Under the pieces are notes generated by a model. The model did no database searches, had not been told where the DNA came from, and saw nothing but the letters and a program-made list of their open reading frames with translations. From Diorhabda sublineata (lineage: Eukaryota; Arthropoda; Insecta; Coleoptera; Chrysomelidae), in contig NC_079476.1 in the NCBI RefSeq assembly GCF_026230105.1, positions 10,864,709 to 10,928,708 of the forward strand: a stretch of DNA of 64,000 nucleotides. The letters are read 5' to 3'. Shown one piece after another: positions 25,181 through 37,589 of the stretch. The position numbers were made by a program, and so were the translations under genes. Each line of letters opens with the position of its first letter. The stretch's first letter is position 1.

Positions 25181-26289
25181 TATCAGAAAAGACCAAAAGT
25201 CAAACGTCGATATGAATATTGATGTTGTATCTATAATATCTATAAAAGTGTAGGCATTCTCAATTTTTCAATGTAAGTAATTTTTAATAATTTATTCATA
25301 TCAGAAGATGCTTACTTTTACAATGTTGAAATAAGATCATTCTTCCTACTTTTCTACAGAACAATATCAAACATTTAGAGGAAAATTGCCACACTCTCAC
25401 TACAAAAAGTTTTTTGTAAACAGAGTGATTTATTAATGTGATAGAGTTCCCCTGGTCCTTCAAGATATCAATTTTAAAATTGAATGGATTATAGCCATCA
25501 ACAGTTTTTACATTTTAATGTTGTTCCAGAATGCTGTGCTTTATCAAAGTTACATTTTTTTGAAAGAAATACCCTATACTTTATTGCATATTTGGAGTCA
25601 GCTTGACTTTCCCATTACATTACAATAATATAGGGTTATGATTTGTTCTACGGCGTATTTAAAAAGTTCTCATTTTCAATAAAAATCATAACAAGCTCAT
25701 TACATTGTTCAATCTAAGAAATTCAAGAATGAAGATCTGTTCCATTCAAAGCATTCGAATAGTAGTAGAAATTCTGAAATTTATTCCGTTAATATTCATT
25801 GAATCTGATACACGGTGAATTAAAAAACTACTACATTATTTTTTCGGTTTTTTCCAAATGAATCACCCTTTATTTTATAGAAGTATCGAAAAGTACTACC
25901 AACATACTTTCTTTTTTCAGCCAGCATTTCCTATACCTAAAATATTAGTTCTTGTGATATTTCAATCTTTCTGAGCAATACAACGATTATTTATCCAATC
26001 ATTAAATAATTAATTGTGAGTTGGCTATGATTTTTTTTTTAAAATTGACATTTTATCAGTTCTATTTGGTACTGTATATAAATAACAAATGTAAAGAAAA
26101 AATGAATATATTACAAATAAACGAAACAACACAAAACATCTATTTACTACAGTATACATACACTTCTTGTTATCTATGCATACTTATACATAATTAGGAG
26201 AGTATCTCACATTTCGAAGCATTTCTATGGAAATATTACGAAATTAATTCCGTATTTTGTACACTTCATTTCTTATTTGACTCTAGAAA
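25181..26289. other. AT-rich DNA, nothing recognised
   Basis: No reading frames or repeats of note. Confidence 0.4.
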
Positions 26290-26520
26290 AATGAGTCTAT
26301 TTTATTGTAATCTGGTGACGTTAGTGGTCACTGTACTGGATCCCTCTTCTAGGAAATAGTTTATTCTGTTCCACCTGTACTGGATCCCTCTTCTAGGAAA
26401 TAGTTTATTCTGTTCATCGTCAATTAATTTATTAGCGTAAGCATGCTCACCATCATTTAAAAACCACATGCTTTGCGGTGTGTAACTCAATGGCATTTTT
26501 AAAATATAATGTAATGATAC
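26290..26520 (-). pseudogene. Tc1/mariner-like transposase fragment
   Basis: The minus-strand frame reads MWFLNDGEHAYANK (catalytic-Asp region, usually MWF.HDGAPAH), then FPRR and, in a shifted frame at the end, a GPVQ....SPD stretch (third catalytic-Asp region). This is the C-terminal half of the DDE domain of Tc3-like elements. The RR-to-GPVQ segment is disrupted by a 44-bp tandem duplication. No terminal repeats were found. Confidence 0.6.
26331..26415. repeat. 44-bp tandem duplication
   Basis: Two adjacent copies beginning CTGTACTGGATCCCTCTTCT, at 26331 and 26375, identical over about 41 bases. It lies inside the Tc1/mariner-like relic and shifts its frame. The near identity indicates a recent slippage or unequal repair event. 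Confidence 0.95.
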
Positions 26521-26924
26521 ATAATTCTATTAACAAATGAGCTTTGATCATAATCTACTGAAAAGATGGTTAAAGTATAACATCAAATAATAATTTTTAT
26601 TAAAAATGGTATTACAGAATTGAAAATTAATTACATCAATTACGGTTAGAAGAATGTTCATTGTGCTTTGCATCAGAGATACTGAGTAATACCAATCTGC
26701 TTAGACAACAAAGCTGCCCTAACATCTGAAACTGTGTTCTGTATGCTTGTCTTACAAGAACTGATTTAGGGTTCCTGGCCACGGGCAAACCCTATTATAT
26801 ATCTTAATAGTCTGATCTAAAGTCGAAGTCAGCGGAGATGGATAAAAACTTTGGCATGAGATTAACAGACTCACACAGAGATTGACCTTCTGGTACCAAA
26901 CCAATCAACTGTCCTACTTTAATA

Positions 26925-27330
26925 GGCGACTCGTCACGGGCATTTCAACCAAATACGGTCATAAGAGACGCCTTCTTCTTGTTACAGGAATCAAGGATGA
27001 TGCGGAATGTCGCTGGTGCATGGAAGAAGATGAAACTGCAGTCCACTTTATCTGTGATTGAGGGATTAGCTTCCAGCTGTCTGAGGTAGTTTTAAGTAGG
27101 GTACAACAAGTTTAGCAGAAGGCCTAAAAGTGAAAGATGGCTACCAACTATCGTAGTTATGAACCATGACAGTACTGTCTTGGCGACTTGACTCAATCAC
27201 GTCTTGTCACCAGTTACTGGTGGTCCAGTAATGAAGGTGGTAATCATCTATAAATACCAAAGTGAATTTCGAATTATTCACATCCTAAACTTGAGGAGAA
27301 CTGTGTGAAAGCTCCTTTATTGTAAAACGG
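26925..27330 (+). pseudogene. LINE ORF2 C-terminal fragment
   Basis: The plus-strand frame from about 26928 reads FNRRLVTGISTKYGHKRRL, then ECRWCMEEDETAVHFICD (27001-27058), the Cys-x2-Cys...His...Cys motif at the end of ORF2 in R1- and Jockey-type LINEs, downstream of RNase H. The final Cys codon has become TGA. Readable sequence continues to about 27310. No poly-A tail was identified. Confidence 0.7.
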
Positions 27331-27917
27331 CAAATTTGACGGATCAATTCTGAGAAACGCCACGCATACAGATTTTCGCGATAAGCCTGTGGCCAGGGAA
27401 ATAACGTTTTCAATAGTCCTCGTATGTTCACTACCTATGACTTTTGTTGATTATCAACTCGTTAAAAATAAAAGGGAAACTTAATTTCAGATTGAAATTT
27501 AGGATGCTCTAATTATATGTCACAATTCAAATTTTTACTTTTCTAAGACACTTGTTTATTCTTTGAATATTTCAGTTACTGTTGACATTTGAGTGTTATT
27601 ATTCAACATTGTAAAACTTTCTAAAAAGGAAGACAAAGAAGAATCACGGAAAGCAATGCCAATTACAGCTGATACTATCGTTTTATTCCGAGATTTCTCG
27701 ACAACAAAATACCCACTGCAATATCCCTTATAAATCTGTAACGTTCATCATCAACATCGACGTCAACTTTAAGTGGTTTTGCAGGACTGGTTTTGAAAGA
27801 ATTTAAGTACGATGCATTTTCATTGTTCAATCCATAATATTCTATATTTGTCATTTCTTTATTTACGGTTTTGATGTCAAATATGACATTGCCAACATAA
27901 AGTTTGACATTTTAAAG
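27331..27917. other. AT-rich DNA, nothing recognised
   Basis: No motif recognised on either strand. The end near 27850-27990 probably includes the 5' untranslated end of the mariner fragment. Confidence 0.35.
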
Positions 27918-27989
27918 GTGAATATACTCAGAAAGTTTTGTCATACGATCACTAGTTTAGTTGTTTATAGATACTTAGAACATTTATCT

Positions 27990-28263
27990 TGGTCAAAAAA
28001 TGGAATTAAATTATATGACTTCCGAATTGGACTAAACCAACAACAGTGTGCCTATAAACTCGCTTCGACTTTTGGTGATGAAGCTCTATCAGGAGCCACT
28101 GTGTTTTGCTGGTTTTTCGGATTCAATCGTGGTCGCACATCGCTACAACATGAAATTCCAAAATCGGCTGTTGTGCCAAAAAACATCGATGTTATGCAAA
28201 AACTGATATTGCAAGATCGTCATGTGACGTAGCATATGATTGAGGCATACTTGGGCATCAATT
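27990..28263 (+). pseudogene. mariner transposase N-terminal fragment
   Basis: Open frame with LYDFRIGLNQQQCAYKLASTF, then GATVFCWF..FNRGRTSL and VVPKNIDVMQKLILQDRHVT: the paired helix-turn-helix DNA-binding region of a mariner transposase, followed by the linker helix. Upstream in-frame codons back to 27918 do not match and are probably untranslated. The gene is cut at about 28263 where minus-strand LINE sequence begins; the rest of the transposase is absent. Confidence 0.85.
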
Positions 28264-29115
28264 CCTTCATTTATTTCTTCAACGTATTGTAGGCCTTAGG
28301 CCTGTAGTTTCCAGCTTGTCATCCTTGAAATGTTGATGTCCATGAATCCATCCATATTTTTGGAGGTCTTACTAAAGGTTGTCGTGTCCCTCCGTCTCGT
28401 GCGCTCTTTGATAATTATTCTCTGGTCATCCTATCGTGTTCGTTCCAAGCTCTTCTACGTTTACGTCCCCATCTGACTATGTTAACATGTTATAACATTT
28501 CTGTTATTCGAATGATGATTTTTACTTCTTTTGTTGTCCGCTCTTGTTTCTATAGCATATGTCAATATGGGTCTAATGCAGGTTTTGTATATTTCAACTT
28601 TTACCCTTTTGTTCATACTGGTATTATTCCAGATAATGTCCCAGAGTGCGCCTGATATTCGGTTGGCTTTGTTTGCTTGTCCTTTTACTTTATTTATTCT
28701 GTTCTGATCTGCGCTGCTCTGTGTGACTAGGTAGTCAAATGACAATACCTGTTCTATGGTTTTACTTTCTGGGGCAAGTTTGCACCTCATTGGCTCTTTA
28801 AAGATGACAAGGGTTTTAGTTTCTACAGTGGATACTTGCATGTTAAAGGTTTTAGCTTTTACGTAGAATGAATATAAGAACTGCTGTAAGTCGTCTTCGC
28901 TCACTGCCACAATTACAGCGTCATCGGCATAGCAGATTATTTTTATTGCGCCCGTTGTAAGTGATTATCCTCTTGCTATATTCTTGACACGATTTATTAT
29001 TTCGTCCATTATCAGGTTGAACAGTTGCGGGCTTAAGGAATCTCTCTGTCGGATACCCGTTGGTGTTTGTATTTTCTCTACCAAGTTTTGGTTAACTAAT
29101 ATGTGAGTGGATATA
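28264..29115 (-). pseudogene. LINE reverse transcriptase and 3' end (RTE-like)
   Basis: Minus-strand LINE truncated at its 5' side near 29115. Landmarks: PTGIRQRDSLSPQLFNLIMDE (about 29040), CYADDAVIVA (catalytic YADD, intact, about 28925), then an open frame 28910-28482 with SEDDLQQ, KTLVIFKEP, IEQVLSFDYL and YKTCIRPILTYAIETRA, and the C-terminal RPPKIWMDSWTS (about 28335). The type is the very common insect LINE without RNase H. The 3' end at about 28264 lies exactly at the break in the mariner fragment, consistent with insertion there. One stop lies between the two RT boxes. Confidence 0.85.
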
Positions 29116-29286
29116 GTTTAAATGTCGTTCATCAGTTCCACTCGCATACATATTTTTCAGAATAACTGCTCATGTCGCCACCGTTCTATTAGAGCAACGT
29201 AAAGTCGGTAACTTCTGAATTATAACTACTTGTTTTTAATTGTCTATCTGGAAACGTAAGTAGTAATCCTTGTAACTCTCACATAC

Positions 29287-31074
29287 TAGTCCTGGAGCCA
29301 ACTGCATATTTTGATTAGTCATTCCGTTCCACCTAATTCTGCCTAGGAGTAAATGTAATGACCTTCAGCTGGCAAGGTCCGTTTGATCCAGGTCAAATAA
29401 ACTCCGTAAATTCAACTCATTCCGGGATGGTTCAAACTGAGTAATATGGTAGATTATATTATATATTTAACGAAACTGTTGATCGCTGATACCATTGCCG
29501 TGAATTACCGGCTAAATATTTTAATTTTGTTAAATATACTATAAATTATCGATCACTTCAATTTCGGTTAGATATTTAATAGTTTTTTCATATGTGCCAA
29601 TACTTGGTAAAAATTATTGTTTATAAAATTATTTTGAAGGAGAAAATTTGTTGATATTAATAATTATCTCTTAGTCTACTGCCGATACTAAAGCAAATAA
29701 GTAAATTATCTAAATACGGCTGCAGGTCAGCTCTCCGAAGTGCTTATTGGCGACGGTCCCACAGGTAGCGAACCCTAATTTAACACGGAGCATTAACTAT
29801 TGCAGTCTCGGTTTATAGGTACACTCCTTGCAAATATTAACTGCACTATGTACAATGTCGATTTTGTACCACGTTGTATAGAGACCCAAGCCAACTATAA
29901 GCAGTTTTTCACCATCGTTTCCAGCAGTCAGACGTGTGAATTTCGTAGTAAAAATGCCGCGGTATTGCGTATTTTGTTCGAAAAAGAGTGGTAAAAATTC
30001 CTCCAACTTTACCTCCAGACGAATGCGGTTGGAAAGAAGGAAACAACAAGTACGTTTTTCATTGGTTTGAAGTAGGTCAACTTCCAGAAACGATAGATGA
30101 TATCAAATTGAATAAAGATGTCAATGAAGTCAATGAACGTGATGGTAATTTTTACATTCTTATAATTTGCATAGAGAGCTGATATACAAATTTCATTTTT
30201 CAAGTTATAACTTTTTCGTATTGCAGGGGGAGATTTCTCGGGAAGTGATGACGATGAAGAGTCTTCGGATGAAATTTATAACAGTGGCCTTGATAGTGAT
30301 GAGTCAACAGAAAGTAATAGGATTAGCTGTGGTAGTTTGCCACTCCAATTTCATGTTTTTAGTAAAAAAAGGTACTGTGTTTTATTTGTAATTATGAAAC
30401 CATTTAAAAAATTGTAAAAAAAATTTCATTACATTTTACGCATTTGAATATAATTTTTGTGCTACTCATAAGTAATTTTAATTATATAATAAAATAAATA
30501 CTACTCTTTACATTATTAATGCAAATTATCACTTGATTGATGAAGTATTGGCACACACGAAAAAATTATATATTAAAATCATTACAATAGTAATAACCAA
30601 GCTGAAATAAGAGTATTTCATAGTTTGTTTTAATAAATAAATTCATTAAAATAATAAATATCAGGCTGAAATTGAAGTATCCGATAATTTATAATATATT
30701 TAACAAAAATAAAACATTCAGCTGGTAATTTACGGATAGACAGGATTTCTGTTATGCTGATACCAATGTACCTACGCGCGCGCACTCATGGGGACATTTA
30801 ACGTATCAGCTGAAGGACTTTCCATCATCCTACATGCAGCTGAAGGTTTTTTTTTGTTAAATATGTAATATAATCTACCATATTATTCAGTTTGAGCCAT
30901 TCCCGGAATGAGTTAAAATCACGGAGTTTATTACACCTTGATCGAACGGACCCGGCGCTTCCTTGTCAACTGAAGGTCATTACGTTCATTCCTAAAGTGT
31001 GTTCTGTCAGGATAAGCAGAATTGGGTGGAACGAAATGGCTAGTTGAAAATGCAGCCGGCTCCCGGACTATACA
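29287..31074. mobile_element. 1.8-kb element with very long, patchy inverted termini
   Basis: 29287-29620 and 30540-31074 are inverted copies. Outer match: TAGTCC.GGAGCC, TTCCGTTCCACC.AATTCTGC, GTAATGACCTTCAG, AAACTCCGT, AACTCATTCCGGGA, AATATGGTAGATTATATTA. Inner match: GCTGATACCA, TGTTAAATATA.TATAAATTATCG, ACTTCAATTTC, GTGCCAATACTT. The right arm is about 200 bp longer because of extra AT-rich sequence. The central 900 bp contains a gene-like unit with an apparent intron. No transposase motif was recognised, so the superfamily is open and the core could be a captured gene fragment. Confidence 0.8.
29988..30410 (+). CDS. Spliced unknown ORF inside the long-TIR element
   Basis: Exon 1 (29988-30141) encodes a 51-residue segment with ECGWK, YVFHWFE and LPETIDDIKLN. 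GTAATT at 30142 is a donor, and TTTTTCGTATTGCAG ending near 30225 is a pyrimidine-rich acceptor (intron about 84 bp). Joining keeps the frame and gives a strongly acidic stretch, FSGSDDDEESSDEIYNSG. The frame ends at about 30410. The protein family is unknown to me; the acidic composition and Trp/Phe motif suggest the N-terminal part of a transposon protein. An alternative upstream start in another frame reads MPRYCVFC. It could be a relic. Confidence 0.35.
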
Positions 31075-33734
31075 GAAATTTTCAGTGGATACCTGATCGA
31101 AGAGCAATTTCAATAAAAATGTTCCCAAACTATTCGACTTTCAAAATACCTACATTTTATATGACAGATTGGTGCATCTAAATGCTAAAGAGGACCATAA
31201 GATTCATTTTACATATATTCCGAAACTTTCTAGAAAAATTTGGCATCAAAAAGTAACTATCTCTAGGTGAGAAATAATTCAATAATGCCAAAAACAATAT
31301 TTGAGTACATTGGATTTTTCAGTCCAGACTTTTTAAAATAATAAATTTGTGTTTATTACTCTATTTTTATTTTTCCTTAGAAATGTAGTCTCTAGTTATG
31401 AAACGGTATATTTGGAACTTTCCTAGCAATCATTTCTTTGTGCTATCTCTTGTTTGGAGCTTTGTTAGGGAACTAATTCACTTTTGATTGAAGCTCTCAT
31501 CAATTCAATATTTCTCATTTTTAGGATGCTTAATATCTTTTTCAATCATTTGACAATGATTCATATCTTTCGTGTCAGAAAACATCAATTTACGTGATCA
31601 AAGTCTGCTAAAATCTCATAATAAACTCCAATTTAATTGTAATGATGACTAAATGTTCCAATGAATTGGTATTTCTCCAAATATTGTCACATTTATCGAC
31701 ACTCTAGCCAAATAGTTCTCCTTGTAATCAATTACATAATTGTCCAAAATAATCAAATATGCAATAAAACCCAGACGCTTTACAAATAGTAGTTCCCAAT
31801 TGAAAAATTATTTCATATATCTCAGAGATCTCTAACCTAGATGGTGATTTAACAGTTGCATTTAGTCTTGTAGGGTTTTAGAAGCTGATTAACAGATTAT
31901 TTGACTACTGACCAGTCTATATTTCTAACTTCTCTTCTATTTGACGCAGAGCTGGCGAAATTCTCGAATTTCCACATTTCTTAATCAGCAGCTCATTCAC
32001 TTAATAGAGATTTTTGTCTATTTATTTCAGGGGCCAAATATGCTTCCAACTTATTCACATTTTACCTTTCCAGTTCAATATTCACCAATTTTTTTTTTGA
32101 TTATTTTTTCAAAAATATGCTGTTGTCCAATATTTTAGTTCAGTTTTTCTATTATTTACAATTATATTTTTGCTTGCTCTACTCCAACAATATTTTTTTT
32201 ACTATTTCACGCATCTATAGATAAACAACTGATCTTTTCCAAGAAAACAAGAAAAAGTACTTATTCAAACGCACGCTAGTAAGCAAAGAGTGTGGTAGTA
32301 TAACATTGTCGGTATATAATTCTAAATCTTTGAATTTAAATTTGGAAACCGAACTCACCACATTCTAATGACGCTTGTTTGAAGCAATTTGGAACAATTC
32401 TTTGAACATCCACCACTCACGAATGGAAAACTAAACTTTTCCATTTATCAGGTAAAAAACAATACATTATTAATTTTCGTCAAATATTATCAGTTATTAG
32501 AAATTGCAGCTGAATTTTCTTCGTGCATCAAAATATAAGTAGTACCACCAGTGCTAGGTTCATTAAAAATATTGTTAACACTTTATATACGATTATCCCT
32601 GTTAATTACTTCCCCAATTGTCATTTCTCGTTCTTCTTTTTGCTCGGCAACTGCTAATTTTTTACAGCTAAGCTGTTTTCACCTCTGTTCACGAAAATTG
32701 TTGTCGATGATCGATGAAATGAATGACCAGTGTAATGTTGAGGTTTTTTCAGCTTGAAAATCATAGCAATTTCTTTATCCATATGTTTTAGCATTAATGA
32801 AATATTTTAATATTCTATTTTGGATGGTCTGGTGCACCTCCGAGAAATTTATACAACTCCTCCGATGTAAAAGTCTTGGCATTTTTTTGATTGATGGCCT
32901 TCGGGCTGGCGTTTTGTGAACGATTGTAGCTTCATATAATTTTCCTGATAGATGTTATGCTGAATATTCGGGGTACTTTTTAGTATCGAGTAGAAAGCCT
33001 ACAGCGAGGACGCTTCTATTTACTTTCTGTTCAATTAAAAAAAAAACACTACTCGTACTTATACCCGAAACAAACAGAACTCGGGATAGATTTCACAAAA
33101 TGGCAAATTCAATTTATTCAATTTTGACGTGTCTTTTGATACGACGATTGAATAATATCTATCCATCGAATTGTCATTATTATTCTTTTGCCGTAGAGAG
33201 AACTGTTATCACATGTCATTATTATCTTGGTAATACAAAGGTTATGTGATATTTTTAGATGAAAATAGAACATCGAGACTGTGGTGATTCCATGTTACAT
33301 ACTTGCATCAAATCTTAATCTTCGTTGATCAACTACTGGAAGAGTGGATGATATATTGACTTGATTTTAAAAAAATTTTTAAATTTGCACTTGAGTAATG
33401 GTTTAATAGTCCGATGAGTGGAGTAAATAATTTCATATTGGATTTGTCTTCCTCGGAAAGACTACAATCGCTTAAGTCCTTTGGTCAAGAGACAGAGTTT
33501 CAACATTTTGATCAATCACAAATGATTTGATGAGAAGTATAATGTCAGTATTATCGCCAGATGAGCTCTTTTTTTTAGTTTTTTTTTTCTCACTCATTCC
33601 ACTGTTCTCGCAGACTATATCAAAGCAACGAGAAAGAAAATTGAGTAGTAGCATGGCTAGAAAAATTTGTATGAAAGTATCAGTTGAATAAAAGTCCTTT
33701 GGTAACTCTAAGACAATTACAACCATAAGACACT
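31075..33734. other. Long AT-rich stretch, no gene recognised
   Basis: About 2.6 kb without a recognisable protein, RNA or repeat. Short open frames (31941-32138, 32551-32757, 33472-33726) have no motifs; the last includes a lysine run and a hydrophobic start but is not convincing. Confidence 0.4.
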
Positions 33735-34540
33735 ATGTTCAACTATAAATTCACACCGTTTTTGAGCAGGACTTTCAACAAAAATGTTTTCGAGTCTGCT
33801 CGATTGCATATTAGATCACCTTACCACTTTAATAACGTTTCAAGTCAAAATGGAACTTTTCCCGATTGCCTCAAGACGGCTATATTATACCTCTGCGTAA
33901 AGAAGAAGATAAAAATTAAGCATCGAATTATCGCGAAATTGATCTCCTTCCCACGTAAGATTATAGAAAGATTGATCCTCCCTTGTTAATACTCTAGCCT
34001 AAACAGCCATCAGTCCACTGCAACAACTTTTTGTGATTTTTCTAAGGCTTTCGATTATGTTAATCATATAATAATCAACAAATAGCAGTACTACGGCTTC
34101 AGGAGAAGACCTCTCACATGGTTTAAGTCATACATTACCAACAAAAATCAGCTTGTAAGGGTTGAGACAACGATGTCATCTTGCAAGCTAATAGAATGCA
34201 GAGTACCCCAAGATCAGTTCTAGTCCCTATTTTGTTTCTTCTGCTTATAAACGACATCGCCTATCTAGACATCAGTGGTAAAATATGTCCATTTGCAGAG
34301 GACACTAGTTTATCTTGGAGCATTTCATAGGATCATATTTAGAGATCTAATTACTCTTAAATCTTGGTGCGATTCTAATCTTCTCTGTCTCAACGTTTCT
34401 AAAACAAAATTTTTATCATATAAAAAAACATTGCAACCTTTTTCATTGAACAACACAATGTACAATCACTTGCCAATTGTAATCATCTTCTCCCGCATTC
34501 TGCAATAATTTGAGGACATAGTTACTGGAAGTGCTTTCTA
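33735..34540 (+). pseudogene. Jockey-like LINE reverse transcriptase fragment
   Basis: Plus-strand RT relic: FPDCLKTAI (about 33857), a block ending KIIERLILP (about 33960), FCDFSKAFDYVNH (catalytic-Asp block, about 34030), YGFRRRPLTWF, RVPQDQ (about 34200), a LLINDIAYLDIS block, then FAEDTSLSW, the catalytic FADD box with Asp changed to Glu (about 34295). DLITLKSWCDSNLLCLNVSKTKF follows (about 34345-34410). Several frame changes occur. Endonuclease and 3' end are missing. The domain order and wording fit Jockey/CR1-type elements. Confidence 0.8.
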
Positions 34541-35021
34541 CTTTGTAAAATACTTCTATTCTAATAATATTTAATTCCGGACATGCAGCATACTGGTTCA
34601 ATTTTTACATTTTTACTATGGACTTATATACTAATTATTACCTATTATTATACCTATAATTTTGTAACTCATTGTAGTTTTATTCTGTATATTGATATTT
34701 AATTTTATTTGTATCTTTATTTAGTTATTTTTCTGTTTTTTTAGTTTTCACAAGTTTTTGTCTACAAATTCTAACAATTTCTTGACAATGAAGCATTTCT
34801 CTCTCTCAGTCGGTAAAATGATAGCTTTAGTATCCCCTAGTTGTCAAAAATTTACACATTTTTTCTGGAGAAGCACTAATTTCAACCACGAACACAACAA
34901 AATATAACAATGATAATGCATCCTACCATTTTATGTAGAGTGCAATAATTCTTCTTCTAGGTTATAAATATAATAAGTTCAGTTTGTAATTCAGCCTAGC
35001 AGATCTGATTCCTAGTTTGAT
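34541..35021. other. AT-rich DNA, nothing recognised
   Basis: T-rich and A-rich tracts, no motif. Confidence 0.4.
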
Positions 35022-35450
35022 ATGGGCAGTATAACTTATACGAATTCAGTTATATGTACTAGAATCTGGCAAGAAATATTATCAACAGTAAATACACACT
35101 ACATAACATCGCAGCCAACAGCGTATGAAATTTCTAACAATTTTTCATATTTCCAACAATATTTAAAGTTTTCTCTTCAGAAATTTGTTGATAATTTTTG
35201 TTTTGTTTCGCATTTCCTAGTGCTAGATACACTCAACTTTCTGTACTGCAAACTAACCGCTGCAATAACCAATGAACAATTGACTGAAAAAAATATTCCA
35301 GATAAAGAAAATATAAAACGGATTTTGCCTTATAATAAACTGTACTGTTCACATCAAACTGGGAATCAAATCTGCTTCGTTGAATTACTAATTGAACTTG
35401 AACTTAGAATGAGTATGACCTACAAAAAGAAGTTGTTGCACTTTACATAG
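35022..35450 (+). other. Unrecognised 142-codon ORF
   Basis: Clean open frame from ATG to TAG in a region whose other frames are short. The product would be Ser/Thr/Asn-rich with a hydrophobic middle (FCFVSHFLVLDTLNFLYCKL) and a charged end (ELELRMSMTYKKK). I recognise no domain. There is no obvious promoter, splice or poly-A context beyond AT-rich DNA. It may be an exon of a decayed gene or chance. Confidence 0.2.
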
Positions 35451-37589
35451 AATTTTGCTTGAAATGCTAGCATGAATCATCATCATTATTATATCTAATA
35501 ATAAGAAAAGAAAAGCATATCATCTTAAATATACACAAACAATAACCAAAGATCAATATGCAGATAAAGATCATCAACAAAATTTTGAGGTGACAAATAA
35601 AGTTAAACTATTCTTTTTCGTGCATTTATAATTTAAAACACTTATTAATATGAATTTAATAAGTGTAAATGATGAATATTATTCTATATGTATAAGAAAA
35701 ATTGATGTGAATAATTTCTTGACTGCATACTACAAGATATGGGACTGTGGGACGGAAAATTAATGAAGAAATATATGATTCATAAAAGCACTAATATTAC
35801 AATAGACAAGGTATATATCCGGAGTATCACTTAACAAAGAGGTAACATGCAGTTATAAAATATTCAAAGAATAAAAGAATAACTGGAAATTAAAATATAG
35901 AAATAACGAGAATAGCCGTGACCCATAGCAAATTGTTGAAGATTAAAAAGAAGTAAAATGATTAAAAGAAGTACGATTATTAGTCACAATCAGTAGAGAT
36001 TGAACGGTTTGAGGATGATGGTGATAATTATTTCATGACGCACTCGTTCCAATCAAGTATATTGCCTATGTCACACAAGATGATACGACGTTTGTGGATT
36101 TACAACAGTATTTTTTTCTGAATTTCTTATACATCCCATACCAGTTTCTATGTTATGTTGTGAGCGATGTAAAACAAAAACTTTGTATTTGAGTGTTTCT
36201 ACGTAGTCTTTGTATCAACTAAGAGTTCAAAAGGCACTATTCCCAACAGTAAAGACATCTGGAGAAGACTTATAAAATTGCAAGATATTTCGAACAAGTA
36301 TGGCGTTCCTAAAACCAGACAAATTGTATATAATTCTAGGCCAGTTGAAATTGACAGAACACTAATAGTGATTAGGATCACTTATAATTGCTATATTCAA
36401 TGAATCTTCTCCTCATCGATCTTCGTAAACTGTTTCATGTTTTTTGATAGCTGAGTGTTGATAAATACTTCATATACAGCTACCAATTCATTTATAGCCT
36501 TCCTCCAATCATTGAGAACTTAACAGTCAGAATTTTGTAGCATATAGATTTTGTTGATTTAGAATGTATTTTTTTGTTGAAAAATATACCGTGTTTCCCA
36601 TGCCATGTTCCTTATACCTGTTTACCAAAGTTTCTGAGTTATACATTGAATGATACACTGAGGTAGCTATAACTGCAATGACAATAATTTTAACGTTTCA
36701 ATACATTAATATTGCTTGTGTTTATTGGAATGGACCGTTCATCTAAGAAAGAACGAATTGATATATAGCTTCTGCTATAACAACCTTTACTTTTTATTCC
36801 TAATATGGTTAATATTCAAATGTGGACTATCTTTTTAAATAACATAAATATCCCAAACTTCGTTTTCGTGCAAACTAGTTGGTATTGTCAGAGAAGAGTA
36901 AGAATGAAACATAAAATAGTAAACAAATTGATCTAATTCATTCAAGTATTATTTTAACTTCGTCGGAGATTTCGCTAATATAGCTATAAATATGGCAATA
37001 ATTTGGCAAAAAAAATATTTGATCTCCATGAAGATTTGGGGAACAAATCAGTTTTAAATGAAAAACTTCATCATATTTCCAGAAAAACGAAAAAACTGGC
37101 ATTGAACATTACAAAATCCAAGATCATGGATAGGTCCCATTCGTAAAACTAAGGGTGTGTTGTGGATAATGGTGCATATTTCTAAATCGCAGCATATCTA
37201 CTGTTGATTTTTTAATGTTTTAAATTTATTCGATCCCTAAATCCTAACCAATGTAACGATAAGCTGCTACTCTTTAGTAAAACCGTGCCTTATTTGTTGT
37301 TGAGTTGTATATAAAACCTAAGCAATAGTACATTATGTTACTAGGAGTAGAAGGCTATCATTATTGTTGAGCCCAGATTTTGGATTGGATATATGACTAT
37401 ACTTACGATCCATTAAAATTGGGGGATCCTAGTAATAAAATGTAACGATTAAATTTTAACTGAGATTTTAATAAGTGTTAAACAGTTAGTATATCCTTGA
37501 AACAATGTTTGTTTTTTATTGTGAGTTGATAAAAGTGGCAAAATGGCTGGAAAAGTGCAAAAGATAAAAGTTTTCTGGTTGGTCTAGTG
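35451..37589. other. AT-rich DNA, one short shared repeat, no gene recognised
   Basis: Nothing recognised apart from the repeat at 37322-37382 listed separately. Confidence 0.4.
37322..37382 (+). repeat. 60-bp dispersed repeat (inverted partner at 61190)
   Basis: AGTACATTATGTTACTAGGA and ATCATTATTGTTGAGCCCAG occur here and, as reverse complements, at about 61188-61245 with one small difference. The high identity over about 60 bp in decayed DNA suggests a young short transposon or a conserved terminal piece. Confidence 0.75.

Noticed and set aside
35022..35450. Assigning a host enzyme function to the 142-codon frame
   Set aside because: No conserved residue pattern supports any family.
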